Shown: positions 27,577-35,076, counted from the stretch's first letter. The stretch: DNA of 64,000 nucleotides from Roseiarcus sp963829505 (GCA_963829505.1 CAWHIL010000005.1:1-64000); one strand, 5' to 3'. Numbers and translations are program-made. The notes: generated by a model not told the origin, from the letters alone.

Positions 27577-28542
27577 CTAATGGTCGAGGCGGAGCTGCCT
27601 GATCTTCCGGTGAAGGGTGGCGCGCGACATTCGCAAATCCTTCGCCGCCCGCGACACGTTGCCGTCGGCGCGCGCCAGCGCCCGTTGCAGCACGGCCCGC
27701 TCGGCCGCGCCGATGTCGTCGGTTTCGACATGCGAGCGGCCGATGAAGTCGGCGGCGGGGCGGGGTCGGCTGAGCGCGTGGGCGTTGATGTCGAGCGCGA
27801 GGCGCGCGGCCCGCGTCGCCCCGACGACGAGATCGTCGCGGTCGACGGCGAGCAGCGACGGGCCAGCCGCCCGCTCGCCGTGCGAAGCGAGAAGGATGCG
27901 CTCGCGTGGGAAGGCGAGCCGGAAATTTTCGGCCTCGATGGCGCGCGCCGCGTCCGCCGCCGCGGTCGCAAGCAGCCTGACGAGGCCCTCGGTCGAGTCG
28001 GCCCGGCACGACGAGATGTCGAGCGCCGCCGCGAGTTCGCCGCGCTCGTCGTAGATCGGCGCGGTCGTGCAGACGAGGAGCGTGTTGCGGGTGAAGAAAT
28101 GCTCATCGCGGTCGATCGTCACCGCGCGCCCCTCGACGAGGCAGGTGCCGATGCCGTTGGTGCCTTCGGACTTCTCGCTCCAGACCGCCGAGGTCCACAG
28201 GCCCCAGCCTTCGAAGGTCTTGTCGTCCGAGGCAGCGCCGCGGCGCTCGACGACGACGCCGTCGCGATCGGCGAGGACGACCGAGCAGCCGACGCCGCCG
28301 ACCGCGGCGTTGAGCCGGTCGATGAACCCCTCGGCGACGCCGAGGAGGCGGCCGATGCGCTCGCGAGCGGCGGCGATTTCCGGCGCGCTCACACGAAGCG
28401 TCGGCTTGGCGCTTGCGGGGTCGAGCGCATGCAGGCGTCCCGAGCGGCTCCACGACGCGGCCAGCGCCGAGCTTGCCGCTTCGTCGCCGGCGATCGCCTT
28501 GATGACGCGTTCCGCGTGGACTGCGGCGGGCGGGCGCCCCAT
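27577..28542 (-). CDS. GAF-Fis transcriptional regulator, AcoR-like but without the AAA+ domain
   Basis: A 321-residue protein related to AcoR/AcxR-type activators. The N-terminus has SWSRSGRLHALDPASAKPTL; a GAF-like sensor follows (about 80-215: GVGCSVVLADRDGVVVERR, SEGTNGIGTCLVEGRAVTI, FFTRNTLLVCTTAPIYDERGELAAALDIS), then a linker and a C-terminal Fis-type HTH (AVLQRALARADGNVSRAAKDLRMSRATLHRKI). The central sigma-54-interacting AAA+ domain (GAFTGA, Walker motifs) that full-length relatives carry is absent, and the gene is about half their size. It therefore probably acts with sigma-70 or as a repressor. Likely target: the aldehyde dehydrogenase-DUF779 genes downstream. Confidence 0.85.
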   Translation of the reverse strand: MGRPPAAVHAERVIKAIAGDEAASSALAASWSRSGRLHALDPASAKPTLRVSAPEIAAARERIGRLLGVAEGFIDRLNAAVGGVGCSVVLADRDGVVVERRGAASDDKTFEGWGLWTSAVWSEKSEGTNGIGTCLVEGRAVTIDRDEHFFTRNTLLVCTTAPIYDERGELAAALDISSCRADSTEGLVRLLATAAADAARAIEAENFRLAFPRERILLASHGERAAGPSLLAVDRDDLVVGATRAARLALDINAHALSRPRPAADFIGRSHVETDDIGAAERAVLQRALARADGNVSRAAKDLRMSRATLHRKIRQLRLDH

Positions 28543-28641
28543 TCCTCCCCTTCTCCTTAAATCCGATGGCCGGGCGCACCGAGACGGCCCGTCGCATCGA
28601 GATATATCCGAAAGAATATACCGCCCGCCCGATGGGCGCAA

Positions 28642-28657
28642 TCGTTTGGCGGGAAAG
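28642..28657. repeat. Target-site duplication of the insertion sequence, left copy
   Basis: TCGTTTGGCGGGAAAG, identical to 30042-30057. Sixteen bases, or seventeen if the preceding A is counted with the repeat instead of the element end. Confidence 0.9.
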
Positions 28658-28734
28658 TGTCGGTAGCAGACGATATGTCCGGTTTTGGTAGCGCACGATC
28701 TGTCCGGTAGCTTCGCGGCCCTTTGGGGGTCGGG

Positions 28735-29907
28735 ATGCGCCGGACGGGAGCCCTTCAGGGTGTGCGGATGGCGATGTTTTTGAATCTTTTTCACCGTTGG
28801 GAATCGGCGGAGCTCAATCAGGAGGAGGCGGCGGAGTTGCTCGGGGTCGACGTCCGGACCTTTCGGCGATGGACGCGCCGCTACGACGAGGAGGGTGAGG
28901 CCGGCCTGCTCGATCGGCGGCTTGGCAAGGCGTCCGGCAAGCGGGTTCCGGTCGACCGCGCGGAGGAAGTGGAGCGGCTCTACCGCGAGCGCTACCAGGG
29001 CTTCACGGTCAAGCACTTCCACGAGCATCTGGTGAAGGACCACGGCTTCGGCTGGGGCTACACATGGCTGAAGCTGCATCTGCAGTGGAAGGGGGTCGTG
29101 GCGAAGGCGCCGCGCAAGGGGGCGCATCGCAGGAAGCGCGAGCGGCGTCCGCTGCCGGGGATGATGCTGCATCAGGACGGCTCGCGGCATGCCTGGCTCG
29201 AGGGCCAGCCGGCGCTCGATCTGATCGTGACGCTCGACGATGCGACCGGCGCGATCTACTCGGCCTTTCTCGTGGAAGAGGAAGGCACGCACTCGACCTT
29301 GCGGGCGCTGAAAGAGGTTTTCTCGGAGCACGGCCTGCCGATGAGCCTCTACACCGACCGCGGCAGCCACTACTTCCAGACCTCGAAGGCGGGCGAGATC
29401 GACCGGGACCATCCCACGCAGGTCGGCCGGGCGCTCAAGCAGCTTGGGGTCGAGCACATCGGGGCATTCTCGCCGCAGGCGCGCGGTCGTTCAGAACGGG
29501 CTTTCCACACGCTTCAGGATCGTCTGGTCAAGGAGCTCCGCCTCGCCGGGATCACGACCGTCGAGGCGGCCAACGCTTTCATCCGCGACCTCTACCGGCC
29601 CGCCTACAACGCGCGCTTCGCCATCGAGCCGACCGGCGAAGGATCGGCCTTCACCCCGATCCCGGGCGTCGACCTCGACGAGATCCTGTGCGTGCAGGAG
29701 GAGCGGCAGGTCGGCAACGACAATTGCGTCTCCTACCGGACGCTCAAGCTCCAGATCCCTGAAACCCCGATGCGCCCGCATTTCGTCAGGGCGCGGGTTC
29801 GGGTCCACGCCTACCCCGACGGCTCCCACGCCCTCTTCCACGGGCCAAGATGCATCGGCCGCTACGACGAAAAAGGACTGCTCAAACAGATGCTTCGCGC
29901 CGCCTGA
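28735..29907 (+). CDS. DDE transposase of the IS1202/ISNCY type
   Basis: A 390-residue transposase. The N-terminus has a helix-turn-helix (LNQEEAAELLGVDVRTFRRWTRRYDEEGEAGLLDRRLG), typical of ISNCY/IS1202 elements, and a second DNA-binding region (YRERYQGFTVKHFHEHLVKDH). The integrase core has the first Asp in MMLHQDGSRHAWL, the second in SLYTDRGSHYF and the Glu in FSPQARGRSERAFHTLQDRL; all three catalytic residues are present. The C-terminal beta domain reads NDNCVSYRTLKLQIP. The ATG at 28735 follows GGGGGTCGGG; an in-frame TTG lies at 28723. The frame is intact, so the element may still move. Confidence 0.92.
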   Translation: MRRTGALQGVRMAMFLNLFHRWESAELNQEEAAELLGVDVRTFRRWTRRYDEEGEAGLLDRRLGKASGKRVPVDRAEEVERLYRERYQGFTVKHFHEHLVKDHGFGWGYTWLKLHLQWKGVVAKAPRKGAHRRKRERRPLPGMMLHQDGSRHAWLEGQPALDLIVTLDDATGAIYSAFLVEEEGTHSTLRALKEVFSEHGLPMSLYTDRGSHYFQTSKAGEIDRDHPTQVGRALKQLGVEHIGAFSPQARGRSERAFHTLQDRLVKELRLAGITTVEAANAFIRDLYRPAYNARFAIEPTGEGSAFTPIPGVDLDEILCVQEERQVGNDNCVSYRTLKLQIPETPMRPHFVRARVRVHAYPDGSHALFHGPRCIGRYDEKGLLKQMLRAA

Positions 29908-29926
29908 ATCCGCTCGGCGGCGCAGC

Positions 29927-29971
29927 CTGTGGACATGTGGACGACGCTTCGCCTCGCCCACATGACCACAG
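29927..29971. other. Hairpin inside the IS, after the transposase gene
   Basis: CTGTGGACATGTGG faces CCACATGACCACAG across a 16-base loop, about 20 bp after the transposase stop codon. It may be a terminator-like structure or a transposase-binding region; there is no T-run. Confidence 0.45.
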
Positions 29972-30041
29972 GAGAACAGAACCAGAAGAAGCGGACACTT
30001 GATGTGCTATCAAAACCGGACAACTTAATTCGCTATCGACA

Positions 30042-30057
30042 TCGTTTGGCGGGAAAG
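30042..30057. repeat. Target-site duplication of the insertion sequence, right copy
   Basis: TCGTTTGGCGGGAAAG, identical to 28642-28657. It ends one base before the cytochrome b561 stop codon (30059-30061). Confidence 0.9.
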
Positions 30058-30058
30058 C

Positions 30059-30613
30059 TCAGGATTTTGAACGGCGAAACGACGGCGTCATTCGGGGAAG
30101 CGTGTCGTCGCCGTCGATGAAGCGATGCTTCGCCGCTCCAGCGACGTGGAGCGCGACGAGGACGGCGATGGCGTAGGCGAAAAATCGATGGCCGAGGCTT
30201 GCCGCCGCGAACAAAGCGGCGTCGGGGGCCGCGATGTTCGGCATGACGAAGAGGCCGAAGACGCGCGTCGGAATGGGAAGCGGCGAGGCCGAGACGACCA
30301 GCCATCCGGCGCCGATCGCCGCCAGCGTCAGGACGTAGAACACCCCCTGCACGATCCGGGCGATCCGCCCGTCCGGGCCCACGACCGGCGGGGGCGCGGC
30401 GAAGCTAAGGCGCGCCGCGAGCCGGACGATCGTCAGCGCCAGCGCGGCGAAGCCGAGCGACTTGTGCAACTGGTAGATGTCGAAGGTCGCCGCCGCGCCG
30501 AAGACGCCGCGCGTCATCGCGACGCCGCCGGCGATGAGGGCCAGGATCAGCGCCGCGTTCAGCCAGTGCAGGGCGACGACGATCGGACTCCAGCGCGCCG
30601 GGCGCGGGCTCAC
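30059..30613 (-). CDS. Cytochrome b561 family protein
   Basis: A 184-residue inner-membrane dihaem protein with four membrane helices. Candidate haem ligands are seen in VVALHWLNAALILALI (near residue 14), YQLHKSLGFAALALTIV (near 47), LGHRFFAYAIAVLVALHVAGAAKHRF (near 145-165). Such proteins move electrons between quinol and periplasmic acceptors; those paired with YceI are thought to act in envelope redox or isoprenoid quinone handling. The GTG start at 30613 overlaps the yceI stop by four bases (GTGA), showing translational coupling. The insertion sequence lies immediately past its stop codon but leaves the frame whole. Confidence 0.9.
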   Translation of the reverse strand: MSPRPARWSPIVVALHWLNAALILALIAGGVAMTRGVFGAAATFDIYQLHKSLGFAALALTIVRLAARLSFAAPPPVVGPDGRIARIVQGVFYVLTLAAIGAGWLVVSASPLPIPTRVFGLFVMPNIAAPDAALFAAASLGHRFFAYAIAVLVALHVAGAAKHRFIDGDDTLPRMTPSFRRSKS

Positions 30614-31191
30614 AGCTCCGCCGCCGCGCTGCGGATCGTGAGGTCGACGTCGCGCGAGACGAGCGGAAAGCCCGAATTCATGCCGAATTCCAGCCGGTCG
30701 ATCTTCGTCCGGGCCTCGAACTGGAGCGGCCCCTTGTCGGCCGGCGAACGCGCGACCGCGACATCGACGGTGAGCGGCCTCGTCACGCCAAGCAGCGTCA
30801 GGTCGCCCGAGACGCGCACCGCGCGGTCGCCGATCTTTTCCACCGAGGTCGAGACGAAGTCGATGGTCGGATGCGCGCTGGCGTCGAGGAACGCCGGCGA
30901 GCGCAGGTAATCGCTGAACGAGGCCGAGCCGACGTCGACCGATTGCACGCGGACGTGGAAGGCGACGCTGCTCCTCTCCGGGCGATCGAAGTCGACGACG
31001 ATCCGGCCGTCGAACGCGCCGAACCGGCCGAGCGTGCGCGGGAAGCCGACGGCGTCGATGGCGAAGGCGATGGTGGTGCGCGCGGGATCGATCCGCCATT
31101 TCGATTCGCCGCCCGCCGGTGCGACAGGAGAAACGCCGAACGCGGCGCAAACGGTCAGCGACGCCAGGATGAAACGGGTGAGCCGGCTCAT
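30610..31191 (-). CDS. YceI family periplasmic lipid-binding protein
   Basis: A 193-residue exported beta-barrel protein of the lipocalin-like YceI family, which binds polyisoprenoid lipids. The ATG at 31191, preceded by GGAACC, gives a signal peptide (MSRLTRFILASLTVCAAFGV...). The mature part starts SKWRIDPARTTIAFAIDAVGFPRTLGRFGAFDGRIVVDF and has VDVGSASFSDYLRSPAFLDASAHPTIDFVST and LTLLGVTRPLTVDV, the standard YceI blocks. It is coupled to cytochrome b561 (four-base overlap). About 110 bp upstream are the anti-sigma and ECF sigma genes on the same strand, so sigma control is likely. Confidence 0.93.
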   Translation of the reverse strand: MSRLTRFILASLTVCAAFGVSPVAPAGGESKWRIDPARTTIAFAIDAVGFPRTLGRFGAFDGRIVVDFDRPERSSVAFHVRVQSVDVGSASFSDYLRSPAFLDASAHPTIDFVSTSVEKIGDRAVRVSGDLTLLGVTRPLTVDVAVARSPADKGPLQFEARTKIDRLEFGMNSGFPLVSRDVDLTIRSAAAEL

Positions 31192-31300
31192 GGGGGTTCC
31201 TTGTCTCGCTTTCGCTTTGAGGAACATCCGAGAGGGCTGCTCTATTCGCTCGATGAATCGCTTCGCCTTCGGCCCGCATTTGACGCGCCAGCGCGAAGCG

Positions 31301-32083
31301 TCAGAGGCGCGCCTCCAGGGTCCTGGCGAAATCGGCGATCTTTGTCTCTGGCAGCCGCCCGATGACGAGAAACTTGCGGCCCTGGCGCGCCCAGCTTGCA
31401 AGGGTGTAGTCGCCGCGCCTCTCGATGCTGAGCGCCGCGTCGGGCGCGGCCTGATCGAGGATGCAGAAGAGCGTCGGCTCGCCGGCGGGATCGATATAGG
31501 CGATCTCGCCGAGCGGAACGCCGTCGAGTCCGAGAATGAACGCGACGCGATAGTCGAGGCCTGGCACGGCGACCGTATCCGGCGTCAGCTTCACCCCGAC
31601 GCGCCCGCCGACGGCCGCAAGCTGCTGCTCCTGCATCGCTGCGTCCGGCGCGGGAAAGGCGAAGGTTTCGTGAGTGTAGAGGTCCATGTATTCGAGCACC
31701 GCCGACCGCCAGTCTTCGTCCTCGCGCGGTGGGCCGCCGAGCGTCGCCCAGGCGAGCGCGGCGGCGGCGAGGAAGCCGATGGCGAGGCCCGCGGCGAGTT
31801 CGCGGAGCGCAAAGCCCCGAGCGCCCCAGTTTCGCCGCGCCGGGGTGGAGGCCGCAAGGCGCGGCGGCTCCGGCGGCAGGGCGGCGCGGAGACGGGCAAG
31901 CGGCGCGTCGGCCAGCATGCGGTCGAACGCGCTGCTGGCGTTGACGCCGGCCGCCCGCAGCGCCTCGAAGCGCGACTTCAAGGCGGGATCTTTCTCGATC
32001 CGCGCCATAAGCGCGCTGCGCCGGGGCTCTTCGAGCTCGCCGTCGATCAGCGCCGTCAGGTCCTGGTCGTCGTCCTCGGCCAC
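31301..32083 (-). CDS. Membrane anti-sigma factor
   Basis: A 260-residue protein. The first 60 residues (DLTALIDGELEEPRRSALMARIEKDPALKSRFEALR) form a typical anti-sigma domain, without the HxxxCxxC zinc motif of ZAS proteins. One membrane helix lies near residue 95-118 (RELAAGLAIGFLAAAALAWATLG); the rest (about 140 residues) is periplasmic and Pro/Gly-poor, a possible sensor. It starts at a GTG one base after the sigma stop codon, so it is co-translated with the sigma factor and presumably holds it inactive at the membrane. The inducing signal is unknown. Confidence 0.85.
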   Translation of the reverse strand: MAEDDDQDLTALIDGELEEPRRSALMARIEKDPALKSRFEALRAAGVNASSAFDRMLADAPLARLRAALPPEPPRLAASTPARRNWGARGFALRELAAGLAIGFLAAAALAWATLGGPPREDEDWRSAVLEYMDLYTHETFAFPAPDAAMQEQQLAAVGGRVGVKLTPDTVAVPGLDYRVAFILGLDGVPLGEIAYIDPAGEPTLFCILDQAAPDAALSIERRGDYTLASWARQGRKFLVIGRLPETKIADFARTLEARL

Positions 32084-32084
32084 C

Positions 32085-32597
32085 TCAGCCCGTCCCCGAA
32101 TTCAGTTTCGCCAAGGCCGCCCGCACGGCCGAAAGTCTGCTCATCACCGTGCCGATCGGAATCCCGAGCGCCGCCGCCGCTTCCGCATAGCTATATCCCT
32201 CACCGTACACCAGAAGCGCCGTTTCTCTCTGGGCCTCGGACAGGCGGTCGATCTCCCGTAACACCTGTGCCGCGAGGATATTCGTTTCGATCTCGCGCGC
32301 CCCGTCGGCCACGAGAACCTCTTCCGCGTCGACGACCCCGCCCCCCTCGCGGACGCGGCGCGACCGCGCCTCGTTCAGCCAGATCGATCGCAGGATGACG
32401 AAGAGCCAGCGGTCGAGCCGTGTTCCGGGGATGAACTGGTCGGCGCGCTCGAGCGCACGCAGGCAGGTCGCCTGGACGAGGTCGTCGGCGACGTCGGGCG
32501 CCCGCGACAGCACGAGCGCATAGCGCCACAGCCGCGGCAGGCAAGGCTCAAGTCCGGCTCGAACCTCGCTTCGGCTCGTCCCGCTCATGGGTCGCAT
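32085..32597 (-). CDS. ECF-type RNA polymerase sigma factor
   Basis: A 170-residue extracytoplasmic-function sigma factor. Region 2 is PCLPRLWRYALVLSRAPDVADDLVQATCLRALERADQF with RLDRWLFVILRSIWLNEARSRR; region 4 is LSEAQRETALLVYGEGYSYAEAAAALGIPIGTVMSRL, a standard -35-binding HTH. Two ATG codons (32597, 32588) are possible starts; neither has a strong Shine-Dalgarno sequence. It is followed by its anti-sigma factor, then yceI and cytochrome b561, and is divergent from the glycine-rich TPR genes with only about 100 bp between, where a candidate autoregulated promoter is found (32607-32634). Confidence 0.92.
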   Translation of the reverse strand: MRPMSGTSRSEVRAGLEPCLPRLWRYALVLSRAPDVADDLVQATCLRALERADQFIPGTRLDRWLFVILRSIWLNEARSRRVREGGGVVDAEEVLVADGAREIETNILAAQVLREIDRLSEAQRETALLVYGEGYSYAEAAAALGIPIGTVMSRLSAVRAALAKLNSGTG

Positions 32598-32606
32598 TAA
32601 AGCACA

Positions 32607-32634
32607 GGACGAGGCCGGAGGCGAAAGTCGTTCC
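32607..32634 (-). promoter_or_regulatory. Candidate ECF-type promoter of the sigma operon
   Basis: On the minus strand GGAAC (32634-32630) and CGTCC (32611-32607) are separated by 18 bases, resembling the GGAAC / CGT pattern of many autoregulated ECF promoters. The spacing is a base or two long and the leader would be short. A weak prediction. Confidence 0.3.
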
Positions 32635-32696
32635 GAATAAATCTCGCTCGCGTGTGTTTTTCCCTTCGCTTCGACACTTTCGAGAAGGGTACGAAC

Positions 32697-33476
32697 ATGC
32701 CGAACACAGCGTCATCGAAGAGATCGGCCAGCGCCGCGGCGCTGGCCACAGCTTTCGTTGCGATTGGACTCCTCGTCGCCGCGCCTGCCTTCGCCTCGGG
32801 CGGCGGCGGCGGCGGCGGCGGAGGCGGAGGCGGAGGAGGAGGGGGCGGCTCTGGCGGGGGCGGCTCCGGCGGGGGCGGCTCGGGCGGGGGCGGTTCGGGC
32901 GGGGGCGGTTCGGGCGGCGGCTCCGGGGGCGGCTCGGGCGGCGCCTCCGGCGGAGGGGCCGGCGGCGGAGCTGGGGGCGGGGCGAGCGGCGGCGCAGGGG
33001 GCGGCGTCGTTGCGCCCTATCGCGCCCAGGCGCCGGACGACCTCACGACGTGCCCGGCCGGCAATGTATGGGACCGCAAGGCCAAGAGGTGCCTCCAGCG
33101 GCGCAGCGACGTGCTGCCCGATCCCGACCTCACCGAATACGCCTACGCGCTCGCCAAGGCGGAGCGCTTCCAGGAAGCCCTCGACGTGCTCGACATGCTC
33201 GACAATCCCGAGACGCCGCGCGCCCTCAATTATCGCGGCTACGCGACGCGCAAGCTCGGCCGCACGGACGAGGGGATCGGCTATTACCTGAAGTCGGTGG
33301 CGCTCGATCCGCAATATCCGCAGGTGCGCGAATATCTCGGCGAGGCCTACGTCATCGAGGGCAAGTACGACCTCGCCAGGGAGCAACTCGGGACGATCGC
33401 CGCGCTCTGCGGCTCGAAGGACTGCGAGTACTATACCGAGCTCTCCAAGGCGCTCGACCAGGCGCACGCGCTGTAA
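32697..33476 (+). CDS. Exported glycine-rich protein with C-terminal TPR domain (paralogue 1)
   Basis: A 259-residue protein. The ATG at 32697 gives a signal peptide (KRSASAAALATAFVAIGLLVAAPAFA). About 80 residues of nearly pure Gly and Ser follow, first poly-Gly, then repeated GGGGS and GGGS units, then GGA units. A short segment contains two Cys (LTTCPAGNVWDRKAKRCLQR), possibly a disulphide. The C-terminal 120 residues are TPR-like helices (YALAKAERFQEALDVLDML, ALNYRGYATRKLGRTDEGIG, REYLGEAYVIEGKYDLAREQL) ending with a second Cys pair (ALCGSKDCEYY). A second copy follows at 33663. Divergent from the ECF sigma gene. Function unknown; probably a periplasmic or surface binding protein. Confidence 0.8.
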   Translation: MPNTASSKRSASAAALATAFVAIGLLVAAPAFASGGGGGGGGGGGGGGGGGSGGGGSGGGGSGGGGSGGGGSGGGSGGGSGGASGGGAGGGAGGGASGGAGGGVVAPYRAQAPDDLTTCPAGNVWDRKAKRCLQRRSDVLPDPDLTEYAYALAKAERFQEALDVLDMLDNPETPRALNYRGYATRKLGRTDEGIGYYLKSVALDPQYPQVREYLGEAYVIEGKYDLAREQLGTIAALCGSKDCEYYTELSKALDQAHAL

Positions 33477-33596
33477 CGACCGGAAGCGGTGCGGGAACGG
33501 CGTCCGCTGATGTCGTTCCCGTCGGCCACGGGCCGCGCGTCTGTCTTCAGCCGGTCGGCGTGGACGGCCTTCGTTGAGGCCGATCGGCCGGAAAGC

Positions 33597-33617
33597 CATC
33601 CCGAATAATTCTCGCGC
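33597..33617 (+). repeat. Upstream segment shared by the two glycine-rich TPR genes
   Basis: CATCCCGAATAATTCTCGC here matches GTTCCGAATAAATCTCGC at 32630-32647. Both are followed by a CGCGTGT/GCGTGTTT sequence, a TTCGCTTCG segment and then the ATG about 65 bp downstream. It may mark a shared promoter or operator. The GAATAA core does not match a standard -10 or ECF box that I can name. Confidence 0.4.
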
Positions 33618-33662
33618 CCGCGTGTTTTCGTTTCGCTTCGCGAATTCGGAAAGGGACCGAAC

Positions 33663-34322
33663 ATGCCGAACTCTGCATCATCGAACCAGAATTGGCGCCA
33701 TCCCGCGACGGCCGCGGTCGCGGCGCTCGTCGCGATCGGCCTGTCGCTCGCCGCGCCTGCGGCCTTCGCCGCAGGCGGCGGAGGTGGAGGCGGCGGCGGC
33801 GGGGGAGGCGGGGGAGGCGGAGGCGGCGGTTCCGGCGGCGGGAGCGGCGGGGGTAGCGGCGGCAGCAAGAACAACAACCATTCCGATCTCACGGTTTGCC
33901 CGTCCGAGCAGGTCTGGGACCCGGCTCGTCAGCAATGCCTGACGAAGTTCAGCGGCGTGCTGCCCGATTCAGATCTGACCGAATACGCCTACGCGCTGGC
34001 CAAGGCGGACCGCTTCCAGGAAGCTCTCGACGTGCTCGACATGCTCGACAATCCCGATACGCCGCGCGCCCTCAATTATCGCGGCTACGCGACGCGCAAG
34101 CTCGGCCGCACGGACGAGGGGATCGGTTACTATCTGAAGTCGGTGGCGCTCGATCCGCAATATCCGCAGGTGCGCGAATATCTCGGCGAGGCCTATGTGA
34201 TCGAGGGCAAGTACGACCTCGCCAGGGAGCAACTCGGGACGATCGCCGCGCTCTGCGGCTCGAAGGACTGCGAGTACTATACCGAGCTCTCCAAGGCCCT
34301 CGACCAGGCGCACGCGCTGTGA
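33663..34322 (+). CDS. Exported glycine-rich protein with C-terminal TPR domain (paralogue 2)
   Basis: A 219-residue tandem paralogue of the gene at 32697. It has a signal peptide (AAVAALVAIGLSLAAPAAFA), a shorter Gly/Ser tract (about 35 residues) followed by KNNNHSDLTVCPSEQVWDPARQQCL, and a TPR domain differing from its partner at only about three positions over 119 residues. At the DNA level the 3' halves are almost identical while the 5' halves differ strongly. That implies recent duplication or gene conversion limited to the TPR part. The promoter regions also share a segment (33597-33617). Its stop overlaps the GTG of the DoxX-like gene (GTGA). Confidence 0.8.
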   Translation: MPNSASSNQNWRHPATAAVAALVAIGLSLAAPAAFAAGGGGGGGGGGGGGGGGGGGSGGGSGGGSGGSKNNNHSDLTVCPSEQVWDPARQQCLTKFSGVLPDSDLTEYAYALAKADRFQEALDVLDMLDNPDTPRALNYRGYATRKLGRTDEGIGYYLKSVALDPQYPQVREYLGEAYVIEGKYDLAREQLGTIAALCGSKDCEYYTELSKALDQAHAL

Positions 34323-34805
34323 CCTCCGAGAGCAGCCAGGGGTCGGCGCCCGCGGACGCCGCTTCGGCCGGCGAGCGAACGCCGATCTTCGGGTCGGCTC
34401 GTCCGGCCCTCGCCACGCTCGCGCCGCCGGTCATGCTGGTCGCGCGGGCGATGCTCGCCTACGTCTTCATCCTCGAGGGCTGGGGGAAGATCCAGGATTA
34501 CGCCGGCACCGTCGATTACATGCAGTCGGGCGGGGTGGACGGGCGGCTTCTGCCGCTCGTCATCCTGACCGAGCTCGGCGGGGGATTGTGCATCCTCGCG
34601 GGAACTCGCGACGCGATACGCCGCGATCGCGCTCTTCGGCTTCTGCATCCTGACCGCGATCATCTTTCACAAGGGCGCCGACCAGGCCATCGAGTTCGAG
34701 AAGAACCTCGCCATCGCCGGGGGCTTCCTGACGCTCGCGGTCTTCGGGCCCGGTCCCTGGTCGATCGACGGATGGCTCGCGCGGGCGCGGGGCTGGCGGC
34801 TCTGA
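34319..34805 (+). pseudogene. DoxX family membrane protein, frameshifted
   Basis: The first frame starts at the GTG at 34319, overlapping the upstream TPR stop, and gives LATLAPPVMLVARAMLAYVFILEGWGKIQDYAGTVDYMQS and LVILTELGGGLCILAG, the usual DoxX helices 1 and 2. At the G-run at 34600-34602 the homologous frame changes and continues TRYAAIALFGFCILTAIIFH and FEKNLAIAGGFLTLAVFGPG to the TGA at 34803-34805. Removing one G restores a normal DoxX protein of about 160 residues. DoxX/SURF-type proteins take part in thiol or quinone redox functions and often accompany ECF sigma genes. Real mutation or homopolymer error cannot be separated here. Confidence 0.8.
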
Positions 34806-34902
34806 CGATGCGGAGTCGGGCTCTCGCTGCGCGGCGCATCCTCCTTGGTAGGACTGACTGATGCATACGACTCGCGCGGACCCCTTCTCCAGTTTCGCTG
34901 GG

Positions 34903-35042
34903 GAAGGTGTCGGCCGAAGGCCGGCGGACGGGGTGCGGTCCGCCGGGCCTGGGCTGGCCGGCTTGCGCAAACTGTCGCAGCATCTTGGCGCCGGCGGCTT
35001 CCTGCTTTCCACACCCCATCCGTCGACTTCGTCGACACCTTC
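34903..35042. repeat. Long-armed inverted repeat upstream of the c-type protein gene
   Basis: Left arm 34903-34935 (GAAGGTGTCGGCCGAAGGCC...) and right arm 35012-35042 (...GACTTCGTCGACACCTTC) are inverse copies of each other, enclosing about 75 bp. The arms resemble the GAAGGTGTCGGCGAAGGCGA part of the family 2 variant at 22918. It looks like an intergenic repeat that has entered the leader of the next gene. Confidence 0.65.
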
Positions 35043-35076
35043 GCCGCTCGCGCGGAGAAGGACGCACGCCCGGATC

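Larger units (their letters stand above)
28658..30041 (+). mobile_element. Intact insertion sequence, IS1202/ISNCY-type
   Basis: About 1.38 kb, one transposase gene, ends TGTCGGTAGC... and ...GCTATCGACA. The terminal regions are imperfect inverted repeats: the left end has TGTCCGGTTTTGGTAGCGCA and CTGTCCGG, the right end read inward has TGTCCGGTTTTGATAGCACA and GTGTCCG. It is flanked by a perfect 16-bp direct repeat. Long target duplications of this size are known for the IS1202 group (ISTde1-like branch) and not for most IS families. Inserted between the GAF-Fis regulator and the cytochrome b561 stop codon, with no gene broken. Confidence 0.9.

Noticed and set aside
28683..28734. Earlier start (TTG at 28723) for the transposase
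   Set aside because: The ATG at 28735 has GGGGGTCGGG before it and the extra residues match nothing in the family; left as a minor alternative.
32797..33005. Poly-Gly tract as a possible assembly artefact or non-coding microsatellite
   Set aside because: The frame is open throughout, lies between a signal peptide and a conserved TPR domain, and a paralogue has the same design, so it is coding.
34861..35076. N-terminal extension of the c-type protein gene
   Set aside because: Encoded by inverted intergenic repeat arms and placed in front of a good signal peptide.
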